Shown piece by piece: positions 45,756 through 54,453 of a stretch of DNA of 64,000 bases. Origin of the DNA: Anaerolineales bacterium (GTDB taxonomy: Bacteria > Chloroflexota > Anaerolineae > Anaerolineales > Villigracilaceae); assembly GCA_030583885.1 (NCBI GenBank), contig CP129480.1:186001-250000 (forward strand). The letters run 5' to 3'. Made by a program: the position numbers and the translations under genes. Below the pieces are notes generated by a model, which searched no databases, was not told where the DNA came from, and worked only from the letters and a program-made list of their open reading frames with translations. Each line of letters starts with the position of its first letter. Within the stretch, counting starts at the first letter, position 1.

Positions 45756-47078
45756 CTATAATCTTTCAACCTTCCCGCTGTTTTTCCCCAGTTTCCCGGT
45801 GGCATTGCGCGAATCAAAGACAAAACTCGCCGCTTCGATGATGGCCTTATAGTCATATTGACCGTGGTTGGTTACGATCACCACCACATCCGCCTCCTGC
45901 ACGGACTTCATCATATCCTGCACACTATCCATCTGCCAGCCGTCATATTCGTGGTGGATATGCGGAATATACGGGTCATGATATTCAACAATTGCGCCCT
46001 TCTTTTGCAGAAGACCGATCACATCCAATGCAGGGGACTCGCGCACATCGTTGATATCAGGCTTATAGGCCACACCCAACACAAGCACCTGCGAGCCCTT
46101 CAAGGGTTTCCCGCGGTCATTCATCCCCTCCAGGATGCGGCTGACCACGTAGCGCGGCATGTTCGTATTGATCTCGGAGGCCAGCTCGATGAAACGCGCG
46201 TTGTAATTGAACGACTTCATCTTCCATGAAAGATACAGCGGATCGATCGGAATACAATGACCGCCCAATCCCGGTCCCGGTGTGAACTTCATAAAACCGA
46301 ACGGCTTGGTGGCGGCAGCCTCGATCACCTCCCAGACGTCCACGCCAAGGCGTTCGCACATGATCGCCAGCTCATTGACCAGCCCGATGTTGATCATGCG
46401 GAAGGTGTTTTCGAGCAGTTTCGACATTTCCGCCGCTTCGGCTGTGGAAACATGATGAACGGTCTTGATCGCGCCTTCGTACCAGATCGTTGCCACTTCG
46501 CCGCACGCTTCCGTGATGCCACCCACTACTTTGGGGGTGTTGATGGTCGTGTAATCTTCACGGCCCGGATCCACACGTTCCGGGGAAAAGGCAAGGAACC
46601 AGTCCACGCCAACTGTCAGGTTGTGTTCAACTCCCAGTTTTGGCAGGAGCAGTTCACGGGTCGTGCCCGGATACGTGGTTGATTCCAGGACGATCACCAT
46701 GCCTGTGTGCATGTATTTCGCCAGTTCCTCCGTCGCGGAAATGATGAACGACATATCCGGGTCACCCGTCTGGCGCAGCGGCGTCGGCACACAAATGCTG
46801 ACCGCATCCATATTCTTTAAGACAGAGAAATCCGTTGTGGCGGTGAACTTTCCATCCCTGACCAATTTCGCAACCACTTCCGTCTTCACATCAGGGATAT
46901 AGGATTCGCCCTTCACCAGCGCATCGATCTTACGCTGGTCCGGGTCCACACCCGTGACATGGAACCCCGCCTCGCCAAAGACCACCGCCAGCGGCAGCCC
47001 GACATATCCCAGGCCGAGGATGGCGATCTTTGCATTTTTATCCTTCAGTTTCCTTACGAGAGTTTCTTTTGTGGACAT
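45756..47078 (-). CDS. wbpA: UDP-N-acetylglucosamine 6-dehydrogenase (WbpA-like)
   Basis: A 440-residue nucleotide-sugar dehydrogenase that oxidises C6 in two NAD-dependent steps. GLGYVG (residues 22-27) binds NAD, LESTTYPGTTRE and NTFRMINIGLVNELA are WbpA-type blocks, and Cys275 in GGHCIPIDP is the catalytic nucleophile. TKPFGFMKFTPGPG matches the UDP-GlcNAc-specific group rather than UDP-glucose dehydrogenases. It supplies the first step for wbpB, wbpE and wbpD, 15 kb away. AAAGGAAAA precedes the ATG. Confidence 0.9.
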   Translation of the reverse strand: MSTKETLVRKLKDKNAKIAILGLGYVGLPLAVVFGEAGFHVTGVDPDQRKIDALVKGESYIPDVKTEVVAKLVRDGKFTATTDFSVLKNMDAVSICVPTPLRQTGDPDMSFIISATEELAKYMHTGMVIVLESTTYPGTTRELLLPKLGVEHNLTVGVDWFLAFSPERVDPGREDYTTINTPKVVGGITEACGEVATIWYEGAIKTVHHVSTAEAAEMSKLLENTFRMINIGLVNELAIMCERLGVDVWEVIEAAATKPFGFMKFTPGPGLGGHCIPIDPLYLSWKMKSFNYNARFIELASEINTNMPRYVVSRILEGMNDRGKPLKGSQVLVLGVAYKPDINDVRESPALDVIGLLQKKGAIVEYHDPYIPHIHHEYDGWQMDSVQDMMKSVQEADVVVIVTNHGQYDYKAIIEAASFVFDSRNATGKLGKNSGKVERL

Positions 47079-47097
47079 TTTTTTCCTTTTATTTTAT

Positions 47098-47182
47098 GTC
47101 ATGGCAGGGAGCCGTTGGTCGAGTAGCCGCAAAGCCGCGTATGGAGACCAGGCGGTGAAGAACAAGAACGCCTCGCAATGAC
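47098..47182. repeat. Interspersed palindromic repeat, copy C
   Basis: Begins GTCATGGCAGGGAGCC and ends CTCGCAATGAC, related to copies A and B but shorter, lacking the inner GGGGATTGC hairpin. It fills the space between the uracil-DNA glycosylase stop and the wbpA ribosome site, marking the border between housekeeping genes and the polysaccharide locus. Confidence 0.65.
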
Positions 47183-47189
47183 AGGATCG

Positions 47190-47837
47190 TTAAAACAAAC
47201 TCAATTGCTTCGGCTTTTCATCCTGTTGAACAACCGCTTCCTTCTTCTTTTGAATTACAACGTTCCTGCCCAATGCGGTGCGCGCTTCGTTTAACTGGTC
47301 GGGCAGTTTTGCAAAATCCGCCAGAATGGACGGTTTCAATGCCGCCTGATGCAGAGCCGCCGCGGGATGGAACATGGGAATCACAAAACGGTCTCCGACT
47401 TTCCGCATCTGGCCATGCACGGTGCTGATCTTCACGCCGGGAATGAACTTGTTCATCGAAAAGCGCCCCAGCGTCACAATGATACTCGGATTAATGGCTT
47501 GAATCTGTGCTTCAAGATGAATGTCACACGCCGCCAGCTCATCGGGCAGCGGGTCACGGTTGCCCGGCGGACGGCACTTGACAACATTGCCAATGAACAC
47601 ATCTTCACGCGTCACACCCGCCTGTGCCAGCAGCTGATCCAAAAACCTGCCCGCCGCGCCCACGAACGGACGCCCCTGTTCGTTTTCATGAAAGCCGGGA
47701 CCTTCGCCAATGAACATGATCTCCGCCGTTGCGGGTCCCTCGCCGGGCACGGATTTCTTGCGACCTTCATGCAGGGCGCAATGCGTGCAAACCGATACAG
47801 CCTGTGCGATTTTAGCAAGCAAATCTTCAGTTGACAT
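47190..47837 (-). CDS. Type 4/5 uracil-DNA glycosylase with Fe-S cluster
   Basis: 215 residues. GEGPGFHENEQGRPFVG is the uracil-recognition motif of family 4 enzymes, and Cys17, Cys20, Cys88 and Cys104 match the four ligands of the [4Fe-4S] cluster. MFHPAAALHQAAL is the C-terminal active-site loop. It removes uracil from DNA. GGAGGATG precedes the start and the gene directly follows rimI, so it belongs to the tsaE-tsaB-rimI transcript. Confidence 0.92.
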   Translation of the reverse strand: MSTEDLLAKIAQAVSVCTHCALHEGRKKSVPGEGPATAEIMFIGEGPGFHENEQGRPFVGAAGRFLDQLLAQAGVTREDVFIGNVVKCRPPGNRDPLPDELAACDIHLEAQIQAINPSIIVTLGRFSMNKFIPGVKISTVHGQMRKVGDRFVIPMFHPAAALHQAALKPSILADFAKLPDQLNEARTALGRNVVIQKKKEAVVQQDEKPKQLSLF

Positions 47838-48302
47838 TCATCCTCCGGGCAGACGATCCAAATCATTCAGTATCATCAGGATCGCATCTTCACCATTGTC
47901 CTTGTAATATTCCTTGCGGCGGCCATCTTCCACAAAACCAAAACTGCGGTACATCTTCTGCGCGGCAAGATTGCTTTGGCGCACTTCCAAAAATGACTTC
48001 ACGGCACCCTCTCCCTTCGCAGAATGCAGGGCATGCAAAAGAAGGTTTTTACCAATGCCCTGCCCGCGAAACTCTGGATGGGTCGCGAGCGTGGCAATAT
48101 GGATCTCATCCACAATGAACCACACAACCAGCATCGCCACCACACGTCCATCCAGGTCCGCCACCCAACAGCGCGAAGCCGGGTTATCCGTCAACTCAAA
48201 ATGAAAGGAACGCGCGGGCCACGGCAGTGAAAACGACAACTGATCAATCGCAACGACCTGCTCAAAATCATCCAGCCTCATTTTGCGGATTACACAATTC
48301 AT
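47838..48302 (-). CDS. rimI: Ribosomal protein S18-alanine N-acetyltransferase
   Basis: A 154-residue GNAT protein. IRKMRLDDFEQVVAIDQLSF is the usual N-terminus, TLATHPEFRGQGIGKNLLLH the acetyl-CoA loop, and SFLEVRQSNLAAQKMYRSFG with YYKDNGEDA the C-terminal signature. RimI acetylates the N-terminal alanine of S18. It overlaps tsaB by 4 bp; the tsaE-tsaB-rimI order is a common bacterial grouping. Confidence 0.92.
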   Translation of the reverse strand: MNCVIRKMRLDDFEQVVAIDQLSFSLPWPARSFHFELTDNPASRCWVADLDGRVVAMLVVWFIVDEIHIATLATHPEFRGQGIGKNLLLHALHSAKGEGAVKSFLEVRQSNLAAQKMYRSFGFVEDGRRKEYYKDNGEDAILMILNDLDRLPGG

Positions 48303-48967
48303 GCAATCGGCGTCCCTGCCACATGCAGATAGATCGGCGCAAGCGAAGCGGCATCGTCCACTTTCTTATCCTGCCAGCGCGCCCATGCCAGCTCTGCCAG
48401 CACAGATGGACGGCGCACACAATTCACAGGTGGGGCCGCCAGGATATTTTTCCTCTTCGATAATTTGCTCCGCTCTTCAGATGTGAACTCGCCTGCAAGA
48501 ATGGCTGGGCTCTCGATCTCATTCAACAACTCATCCAGCGTGCCGCTTCTCAGCGGACCTTCAGCCTGCCACACTTTCCTCTGGCTTTGATACACGCCGA
48601 AAGCGATGCGCGTCCGCCCGGCTTGCAGGAAGGCAATTAATGGCTGTTTCGCCGCAGGCTGTGCCGCCGCGATAATATCCAACGTCGGGATGCCGATCAC
48701 AGGCAGGTGACGCGCAAGCGCAATTCCCTTCACCAGGGACAGCCCAACCCGCAGACTGGTGAAGGAGCCCGGACCAATTGCCACCCCCAGGGCCTCGACC
48801 ATGTCCATCGAAACGCCGCAGCGGCTCAAAAGTCCGGAGAGAGCCGGGGCCAATTCAGTCGTGTGATGCTGACGGGTCGTCCAAATCATTTCGCCGAGCA
48901 CCCGAGTCTCATCGTATAAAGCCAATCCAACCTGCGCAGTGGACGTATCAACAGCCAGCAGCATCAC
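48299..48967 (-). CDS. tsaB: tRNA t6A biosynthesis protein TsaB
   Basis: 222 residues of the ASKHA fold. MLLAVDTSTAQVGLALYDE starts the family, HHTTELAPAL follows, and GVAIGPGSFTSLRVGLSLVKG is its clearest signature. TsaB is the non-catalytic partner of TsaD in making N6-threonylcarbamoyladenosine at tRNA position 37. Overlaps of 4 bp with tsaE upstream and rimI downstream. Confidence 0.93.
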   Translation of the reverse strand: MMLLAVDTSTAQVGLALYDETRVLGEMIWTTRQHHTTELAPALSGLLSRCGVSMDMVEALGVAIGPGSFTSLRVGLSLVKGIALARHLPVIGIPTLDIIAAAQPAAKQPLIAFLQAGRTRIAFGVYQSQRKVWQAEGPLRSGTLDELLNEIESPAILAGEFTSEERSKLSKRKNILAAPPVNCVRRPSVLAELAWARWQDKKVDDAASLAPIYLHVAGTPIA

Positions 48968-49461
48968 AGCCCTCCAAGCATGGACTGGCGAATGCCGTCC
49001 AGTAATTCATCATGGCGTTTGCCATGCGCTTTGAAACTCATCTGACGATGTTCTTCCGAAATATGGTCAAGCCTGATCCACAAATTTTCAGCGGGAATCA
49101 GGCCGCCCAGCCGCTCGGGCCATTCGACAATGAGCGCCCCCTCAACCAGCATGGAGTCAAGGTCGAGTTCCTCCGCTTCCGGCACGGAGTCGAGGCGGTA
49201 TGCATCCAGGTGAAAGAGGCGGCTGCCGTCGGTGCGGCGATATTGATTAACAAGAATGAACGTCGGGCTTGAAACCGGATCAAGCGAACCCCAGCCCTGT
49301 GCCAGCCCCTGCGTGAACGTGGTTTTGCCCGCGCCGAGGTCGCCTTGCAGACAGATCATATCCCCCGCCCGCAGCATTCCGCCAAGGCGCACCCCGATAC
49401 GGCGCGTCTGTTCCGGACTGCGGCTGAAAAACTCCAGCATATGTGCATCTAAAATGGGCAT
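48964..49461 (-). CDS. tsaE: tRNA t6A biosynthesis ATPase TsaE
   Basis: 165 residues from the ATG at 49461. GDLGAGKTTFTQGLAQG (from residue 40) is the P-loop and VSSPTFILVNQYR the conserved switch. FHLDAYRLDS and LIVEWPERLG complete the family pattern. TsaE is the ATPase that regulates the TsaBD complex. The start is chosen because TATAAT lies 9 nt upstream and a longer frame would cross that promoter. Confidence 0.92.
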   Translation of the reverse strand: MPILDAHMLEFFSRSPEQTRRIGVRLGGMLRAGDMICLQGDLGAGKTTFTQGLAQGWGSLDPVSSPTFILVNQYRRTDGSRLFHLDAYRLDSVPEAEELDLDSMLVEGALIVEWPERLGGLIPAENLWIRLDHISEEHRQMSFKAHGKRHDELLDGIRQSMLGGL

Positions 49462-49470
49462 GACGACGGA

Positions 49471-49476
49471 ATTATA
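49471..49476 (-). promoter_or_regulatory. -10 box (TATAAT) of the tsaE-tsaB-rimI-udg transcript
   Basis: Perfect TATAAT 9 nt before the tsaE ATG, no ribosome site between, weak -35. Confidence 0.55.
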
Positions 49477-49553
49477 CACCGCCCCATTCATAAGACTTCG
49501 GAAATCTGTTCCTTCGCGCACACACCATGACCGGCGTGGAGGACTGCCATCCT

Positions 49554-50864
49554 TTATTCATCCTTCCTGCCAGGCATCCTTTTCTTGATCTCTGTGCGGA
49601 TGATGCGGTTTATCCGCCCCGGGATATTATTCATATTTCTCGAGATCATTCGTTGGAAGAAATTACCCCGCCAGTTTTGCAGGATGGCTTCGATATACAA
49701 CTTCTCCAAAGCCATCACCTGTGCCTCGATGGAATACTTTTCGCTCAACAGCATGGAATGTTTTCCGAACTGCGAGACTTTTTCAGGATCGGCCAGCAGG
49801 TCGGCAGCGATATCCGCAAAGGTGTTTACATCCAGCGGAACCATATATCCATTCCGGTCATTCTCGATCATGCCCTCGAAGGCCTCGTCCTCCACCGCCA
49901 CCAACGGCAAACCCGAAGCAATCGCCTCGATCACTGAAATGGGATGCACCTCCGTCGTGGAGGCGGAGAGAAAGAGCGTTGCATCCTGAAGCACACCGGG
50001 CAAATCCGCACGGTTGACCATCCCCAAAAAATGGATGCGCTCCTTGACCCGCGTCCCCGCCACTTTCGTCTCAAGTCCCTTGCGCGCACTTCCATCGCCT
50101 GCAAAGACAAGCTGCGCATTCGGGTGACGTTCCGAAATGCGGACAAACGCATCCACGATGAAATCGAGACGCTTCTCCGGGTCCATGCGTCCCACCGTCA
50201 GGAGGATCGGCGCTTCGGGACCCACCCCCAGCCTGTTTCGCAGACTTCCGGGATTCCTGGCCGCCTTGAACATGCCCAGATCAATCCCGTTTGGAATCAC
50301 ATGGATCGGGCTGCTTACCTTTTGCGCCAGCAACAGGCGTTGGAATTTTGGAGACGGCACAACGATCTGGTCGCCGAGATTGGTGGAAGCCGAACTGAAC
50401 CAGCCCGCCGCATATTTCAAGACTCTCGTCCCGCCTATGAACTTGACATAATGGGTGTAATCCGTAATGGATGTGTGATAGGTGTAGATCAACGGCAATC
50501 GCTTGGTGGATGCCGTGAGATACGCCAGCAAACCCACGCTCAACGGGCTGTGCGCATGCAAAACATCGAAATGCTTGCGGGTCAGCGACCATGTGGAGCG
50601 CGGCGTCCCCAGTACGGCCACATAAATGGGGGGATTGTTCAAATACTTCAAGGAAGGCAGGCGCATGACATTTGGCTGGTCATCCTTATAACCGGGGAAA
50701 CGCGGCGCAAAGATGGTCACCTGGTGTCCGCGGTCTTTCAAGCCCTCCGAGATCATTTGCAGGGAAACGGACACCCCATTCACCTGCGGAGCGTAGGTAT
50801 CCGTAAAAAGCCCGATACGCAGGGAAGCGACGGGTATTTCCTGTTCCATGTGTTGTGATTCCAT
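49554..50864 (-). CDS. GT4 glycosyltransferase, glycolipid-synthase-like
   Basis: 436 residues. RIGLFTDTYAPQVNGVSVSL is the hallmark N-terminus of diacylglycerol-glucosyltransferase and PimB-like enzymes, followed by VIPNGIDLGMF, LTVGRMDPEKRLDF and TTEVHPISVIEAIASGLPLV. It may make membrane glycolipids rather than act in the capsule-type locus. GGAGG lies before the ATG. It stands between tsaE and the DUF951 gene and probably has its own promoter. Confidence 0.88.
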   Translation of the reverse strand: MESQHMEQEIPVASLRIGLFTDTYAPQVNGVSVSLQMISEGLKDRGHQVTIFAPRFPGYKDDQPNVMRLPSLKYLNNPPIYVAVLGTPRSTWSLTRKHFDVLHAHSPLSVGLLAYLTASTKRLPLIYTYHTSITDYTHYVKFIGGTRVLKYAAGWFSSASTNLGDQIVVPSPKFQRLLLAQKVSSPIHVIPNGIDLGMFKAARNPGSLRNRLGVGPEAPILLTVGRMDPEKRLDFIVDAFVRISERHPNAQLVFAGDGSARKGLETKVAGTRVKERIHFLGMVNRADLPGVLQDATLFLSASTTEVHPISVIEAIASGLPLVAVEDEAFEGMIENDRNGYMVPLDVNTFADIAADLLADPEKVSQFGKHSMLLSEKYSIEAQVMALEKLYIEAILQNWRGNFFQRMISRNMNNIPGRINRIIRTEIKKRMPGRKDE

Positions 50865-50926
50865 GAATCCTCCTTGGACAAGTTCAATAAGAGCGTTTTA
50901 CGAGAGCTGTTCAGACCCCAGCTGAG

Positions 50927-51148
50927 TTATACGCCTTTGGGGTCTGTTGGTTTTTCACGTTCCTGCCGGGAAAGGTTGATCTTCATGCGTTTCGCAAGTT
51001 CGCGGCGCGTAAGCATGACACGGTGCTGGCAGCCCCTGCATTCCAGTCCAATATCCGCGCCGAGACGCACCACCATCCACTCATACGAGCCGCAGGGATG
51101 CGGTTTGCGCAGGCGCAGGTGGTCGTTCAATTGCAGGTCGGGAAGCAT
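50927..51148 (-). CDS. DUF951 family protein
   Basis: A 73-residue protein with RKPHPCGSYEWMVVRLGADI then CRGCQHRVMLTRRE, the fixed pattern of DUF951, a small cysteine-containing family common in Gram-positive and Chloroflexota genomes. Its role is unknown; the Cys pattern suggests a metal or nucleic-acid contact. TATAAT lies 6 nt before the ATG, so the message is probably leaderless. It is divergent from the thioesterase gene. Confidence 0.85.
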   Translation of the reverse strand: MLPDLQLNDHLRLRKPHPCGSYEWMVVRLGADIGLECRGCQHRVMLTRRELAKRMKINLSRQEREKPTDPKGV

Positions 51149-51154
51149 GATGGG

Positions 51155-51218
51155 ATTATACCGCCGCCCATGTAAAGGGCATCCACGTCTACTCGGCCAG
51201 GGACTCTTTGGCTATAAT
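51155..51218. promoter_or_regulatory. Divergent pair of leaderless-type promoters
   Basis: TATAAT on the minus strand (51160-51155) lies 6 nt before the DUF951 ATG. TATAAT on the plus strand (51213-51218) lies 7 nt before the thioesterase ATG. Neither gene has a ribosome site in its short leader. This is the switch point from minus-strand to plus-strand genes. Confidence 0.65.
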
Positions 51219-51225
51219 CACCTTT

Positions 51226-51651
51226 ATGGCCGATTACAAATTCTTCCACCCCACCGAAGTCCGCTACGGAGATCTGGACCCGCAGGGACATGTCAACAAC
51301 GCGAAATACCTGACGTACTTCGAGCAGGCGCGTGTCTACTATTTCATGCAACTGGGTTTGTTCACCAAGGACCAGTCCTTCATGGAGATCGGCGTCATCG
51401 TCGCGGACATCCACATCACCTACCATGCCCCCACCCATTACGGCGATCCGCTCAAGGTCGGCGTGCGGACCGCGAAGATCGGCAACAAGTCCATGACGGT
51501 GGAGCAGTGCGTGATGGACGCGAACACCGGCAGGGTCATGGCAAGCGGAACGGTGGCGCTGGTCACATTCGATTACGAAGGCTTGAAGACCATTCCCGTC
51601 CCTGATGAGTGGCGGAAGAAGATCACAGAGTTTGAAAGGTTGAATGTTTAA
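51226..51651 (+). CDS. Acyl-CoA thioesterase, YbgC/4-hydroxybenzoyl-CoA-type
   Basis: 141 residues of the hotdog fold. EVRYGDLDPQGHVNNAKYL carries the catalytic Asp of the 4-HBT family, followed by YFEQARVYYF and ITYHAPTHYGDPLKV. It would hydrolyse short or medium acyl-CoA. The ATG at 51226 is preferred over an upstream in-frame TTG because the TATAAT box lies between them. Confidence 0.88.
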   Translation: MADYKFFHPTEVRYGDLDPQGHVNNAKYLTYFEQARVYYFMQLGLFTKDQSFMEIGVIVADIHITYHAPTHYGDPLKVGVRTAKIGNKSMTVEQCVMDANTGRVMASGTVALVTFDYEGLKTIPVPDEWRKKITEFERLNV

Positions 51652-51714
51652 AAATTGGCAGGTTCAAGCCTTTTAACTTTCCAACTTGTCAACTTTTAAA
51701 CCGAAAGGCATTCC

Positions 51715-52758
51715 ATGTCCCTCCCAAAAATTGACGAAAGATATTTCACCGACTTCCTCGTTGACCTGCTCAACGTCCCTTCGCCGACAGGCTTTGCCGG
51801 CGCGGCAATAGATTTTGTGGAAAAGGAACTTTCCAAGTATAAGCAGTTGAAACTTTCACGCACGCGCAAGGGCGCACTGCTTGCAAAATGGGAAGTTGAC
51901 TCCGACCTGCCGCCTGTCGCATTGACCGCACATGTGGACACGCTCGGGGCGGTGGTGAAGGAGATCAAACCCAATGGACGCTTGAAGTTAAGCAAGATCG
52001 GCGGGGTGCAATGGCCTACGGTGGAAACCGAAGGCGTGTGGGTCTTCACCACCAACGGCGAAAAGATTCGCGGATCGGTGTTGATCGATGTCGCGTCCGG
52101 TCACATCCACAGCGGTGCTGACCTTCCACGCGATGACAAGCATTTGGAAGTCCGCCTCGATGCGCGTACGACTTCGGAAAAAGAAACCCGTGCATTGGGA
52201 ATCAACATCGGCGATTGTACAGCCTTCGACACGCGCACCGAAGTGACGAATGGTTTCATCCGCTCGCGGTTTCTCGATGACAAGGCGTGCGTTGCGAATC
52301 TTGTCGCGGCGGTCAAGTCCATGGGGGAATCAGGCCAGAGTCCGCTGCGAAGCGCGTATTTCCTCATCAGTAACTATGAAGAAGTTGGGCATGGCGCGGC
52401 GGCGGGCATCCCCGATGAAGTTGCGGAGTTGGTCACGGTGGACATGGCGGTCGTCGGCGAGGGACAGGCGTCGGATGAATTCCACGCCACACTGTGCATC
52501 AAGGACAGCGGGGGTCCGTATCACGAAGGCTTGAACAAAAAACTGAGCGGCATCGCCGTGAAGCATGGCATCCCATACAAAACGGATGTGTATCCGTTTT
52601 ACGGTTCGGATGGCGAAGCGTTCTGGCGCGCAGGCGGCGACGTGGCCATGTCGCTGATCGGCCCCGGCATCGATGCCTCGCACAACTACGAGCGTGCCCA
52701 CATGGACGGCTTGAACGCCACGACCAACTGGATCATGGCGTACTTGTTGGAAAAGTAA
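51715..52758 (+). CDS. M42-family metallo-aminopeptidase
   Basis: 347 residues. VALTAHVDTLGAVV has the first metal ligands (H-x-D), FLDDKACVANL the bridging aspartate, ISNYEEVGHGAAAG the catalytic Glu pair, VDMAVVGEG another ligand and ASHNYERAHMDG the last histidine. These fit the dinuclear M42/M18/M20 group; M42 is closest by order. Likely a cytosolic peptidase. GAAAGG lies before the ATG. Confidence 0.88.
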   Translation: MSLPKIDERYFTDFLVDLLNVPSPTGFAGAAIDFVEKELSKYKQLKLSRTRKGALLAKWEVDSDLPPVALTAHVDTLGAVVKEIKPNGRLKLSKIGGVQWPTVETEGVWVFTTNGEKIRGSVLIDVASGHIHSGADLPRDDKHLEVRLDARTTSEKETRALGINIGDCTAFDTRTEVTNGFIRSRFLDDKACVANLVAAVKSMGESGQSPLRSAYFLISNYEEVGHGAAAGIPDEVAELVTVDMAVVGEGQASDEFHATLCIKDSGGPYHEGLNKKLSGIAVKHGIPYKTDVYPFYGSDGEAFWRAGGDVAMSLIGPGIDASHNYERAHMDGLNATTNWIMAYLLEK

Positions 52759-52789
52759 GGCTTTTACATTTCACGCCATCAGGGATGAC

Positions 52790-53281
52790 ATGACCATCGA
52801 CTCAATCGAAGCCAAGATTGGCTCGCTCGCCCCGGACTTCAAACTGCCCGCCACCAACGGGCAGGAGATTTCGCTGAGGGCTTTCCGCGGCAAACAAAAT
52901 GTGATCGTCTTCTTCATCCGTGAGACGACCTGTTATCAATGCCGCACGCATGTGGCACACCTCGGGCGGATGTACGACCAATTCCGTGAATCAGGGACGG
53001 AGGTCATTGTCATTTTGGGTGAAGATGTGGAAAAGGCGCAAAAATATGCCGAGGGGATCAAATTGCCCTTCCCGATCCTGTGCGACCCGGACCGCGCCGT
53101 GTATAACCTGTACGAGTTGGAGAAATACTTCCTGCTCTTCCAGCGGACAGCCTCCCTGGTGGTGGACAAGGATGGCATCGTCCGCTATTTGAAACGAACC
53201 ACCATCCCGAACGTCTGGCTGCAGGAAAGCCGCGAGTTGTACGGGTTTGTGGACAGTTTGAACGAAGAGCAGAAAATTTGA
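52790..53281 (+). CDS. Thioredoxin-like peroxiredoxin/redoxin
   Basis: 163 residues. GSLAPDFKLPATNGQEISL is the AhpC/TSA start, and RETTCYQCRTH holds a C-x-x-C pair in place of the usual peroxiredoxin T-x-x-C. FPILCDPDRAVYNLY and ASLVVDKDGIVRY follow. Probably a thiol peroxidase or reductase. AGGGA precedes the ATG, and a strong terminator follows the stop. Confidence 0.85.
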   Translation: MTIDSIEAKIGSLAPDFKLPATNGQEISLRAFRGKQNVIVFFIRETTCYQCRTHVAHLGRMYDQFRESGTEVIVILGEDVEKAQKYAEGIKLPFPILCDPDRAVYNLYELEKYFLLFQRTASLVVDKDGIVRYLKRTTIPNVWLQESRELYGFVDSLNEEQKI

Positions 53282-53289
53282 CCGTTGAA

Positions 53290-53314
53290 GCCCCGCGTAC
53301 GCGGGGCATTTTTT
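53290..53314 (+). terminator. Intrinsic terminator after the redoxin gene
   Basis: GCCCCGCG-TA-CGCGGGGC followed by ATTTTTTATT: an 8-bp GC stem and a T run. Confidence 0.9.
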
Positions 53315-53345
53315 ATTCCCCATTCCCTATTCCCTTCCCCCCTTG

Positions 53346-53351
53346 TATACT
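53346..53351 (+). promoter_or_regulatory. -10 box (TATACT) for a leaderless transcript
   Basis: Six bases before the ATG of the F420-dependent oxidoreductase gene, with no ribosome site between. Confidence 0.55.
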
Positions 53352-53357
53352 TGCCCC

Positions 53358-54386
53358 ATGAAACTGGATGCTGCCCTCCCCCCTGTTCAATTGAAGGATG
53401 TCCACGCCGTTGCGAAAGCCGCCGAAGAGATCGGCTTCGCCGCGTTGTGGACCCAGGAAACCCAGCACGATCCGTTTTTGCCCTGCACGCTGATCGCGGA
53501 GCACACGTCAAAGATGGAATTCGGGACTGCCATTGCCGTGTCGTTTGCGCGCTCACCTGCCAACCTCGCCTACACCGCATGGGATCTGGCGGCACAGTCC
53601 GGCGGACGATTCATGTTGGGGTTGGGCACACAGGTCAAGGCGCACATCGAGAGGCGCTTTGGGATGCCGTGGCCCGAATCCGTGACAGGCAAACTGCGCG
53701 AGCAGATCCAGGTCATCCGCGCCTTGTGGGACAGCTGGCAGAACGGCACGAAGTTGAACTTCCGCGGCGAATATTATAAGATCACGCTCATGTCGCCGTT
53801 TTTCAATGCGGGGGCAATTGAGAATCCAAACATCCCGATCTATATTGCAGGTGTGAATACGGGACTCGCCAGACTCGCTGGCGAACTGTGCGAGGGATTC
53901 CACGCGCACCCGTTCAACAGTCCGCGCTACATGAATGAAGTGATCCTGCCCGCCATCCAGGAGGGCTTGCAAAAAAGCGGACGCAAACGCGGCGACATCA
54001 CCGTCTCGATGACTCCCTTCGTGGCGGCCACGCCCGAAGAAGTTGGCTTTGCGCGGATGCAGGTCGCGTTCTACGCATCCACGCCTTCATACAAGCCCGT
54101 CATGGACCTGCACGGCTGGGGCGAGACTGCTGAAAAACTTTCGGGTTTCGCCGCCAAAGGCGAATGGCACGAAATGCCCATGCTGATCACCGATGAGATG
54201 CTGGCAGAGTTTTGCCTGATGACCACGCAGGAAAATCTCGCATCCGATCTGAAGAAACGCTACGAAGGCATTGCCGATAGGCTGACGCTGTACACGCCGT
54301 TCGTCCCCGGCGAGAAGGATGCGTGGTGGCGGGGGTTGACAAGAGCCTTCCAAAAAAAGGATAACTTCTATGAATCAAGCAAATGA
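53358..54386 (+). CDS. LLM-class F420-dependent oxidoreductase (TIGR03617-like)
   Basis: 342 residues of the luciferase-like TIM barrel. MKLDAALPPVQLKDV, the FAALWTQETQHDPFLPC block and MLGLGTQVKAHIERRFGMPW fit the TIGR03617 group of F420-using enzymes. No F420 biosynthesis gene is in the window. The ATG at 53358 follows a TATACT box by 6 nt; an earlier in-frame TTG overlaps that box. Its last 17 bp overlap the start of the interrupted AlbA-type gene. Confidence 0.85.
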   Translation: MKLDAALPPVQLKDVHAVAKAAEEIGFAALWTQETQHDPFLPCTLIAEHTSKMEFGTAIAVSFARSPANLAYTAWDLAAQSGGRFMLGLGTQVKAHIERRFGMPWPESVTGKLREQIQVIRALWDSWQNGTKLNFRGEYYKITLMSPFFNAGAIENPNIPIYIAGVNTGLARLAGELCEGFHAHPFNSPRYMNEVILPAIQEGLQKSGRKRGDITVSMTPFVAATPEEVGFARMQVAFYASTPSYKPVMDLHGWGETAEKLSGFAAKGEWHEMPMLITDEMLAEFCLMTTQENLASDLKKRYEGIADRLTLYTPFVPGEKDAWWRGLTRAFQKKDNFYESSK

Positions 54387-54453
54387 GTTGTTTAACAAAA
54401 TTGAGACGATCAAAAACACAAATGAGTTTATAGAATTCTGCTCGAAGGTTTTA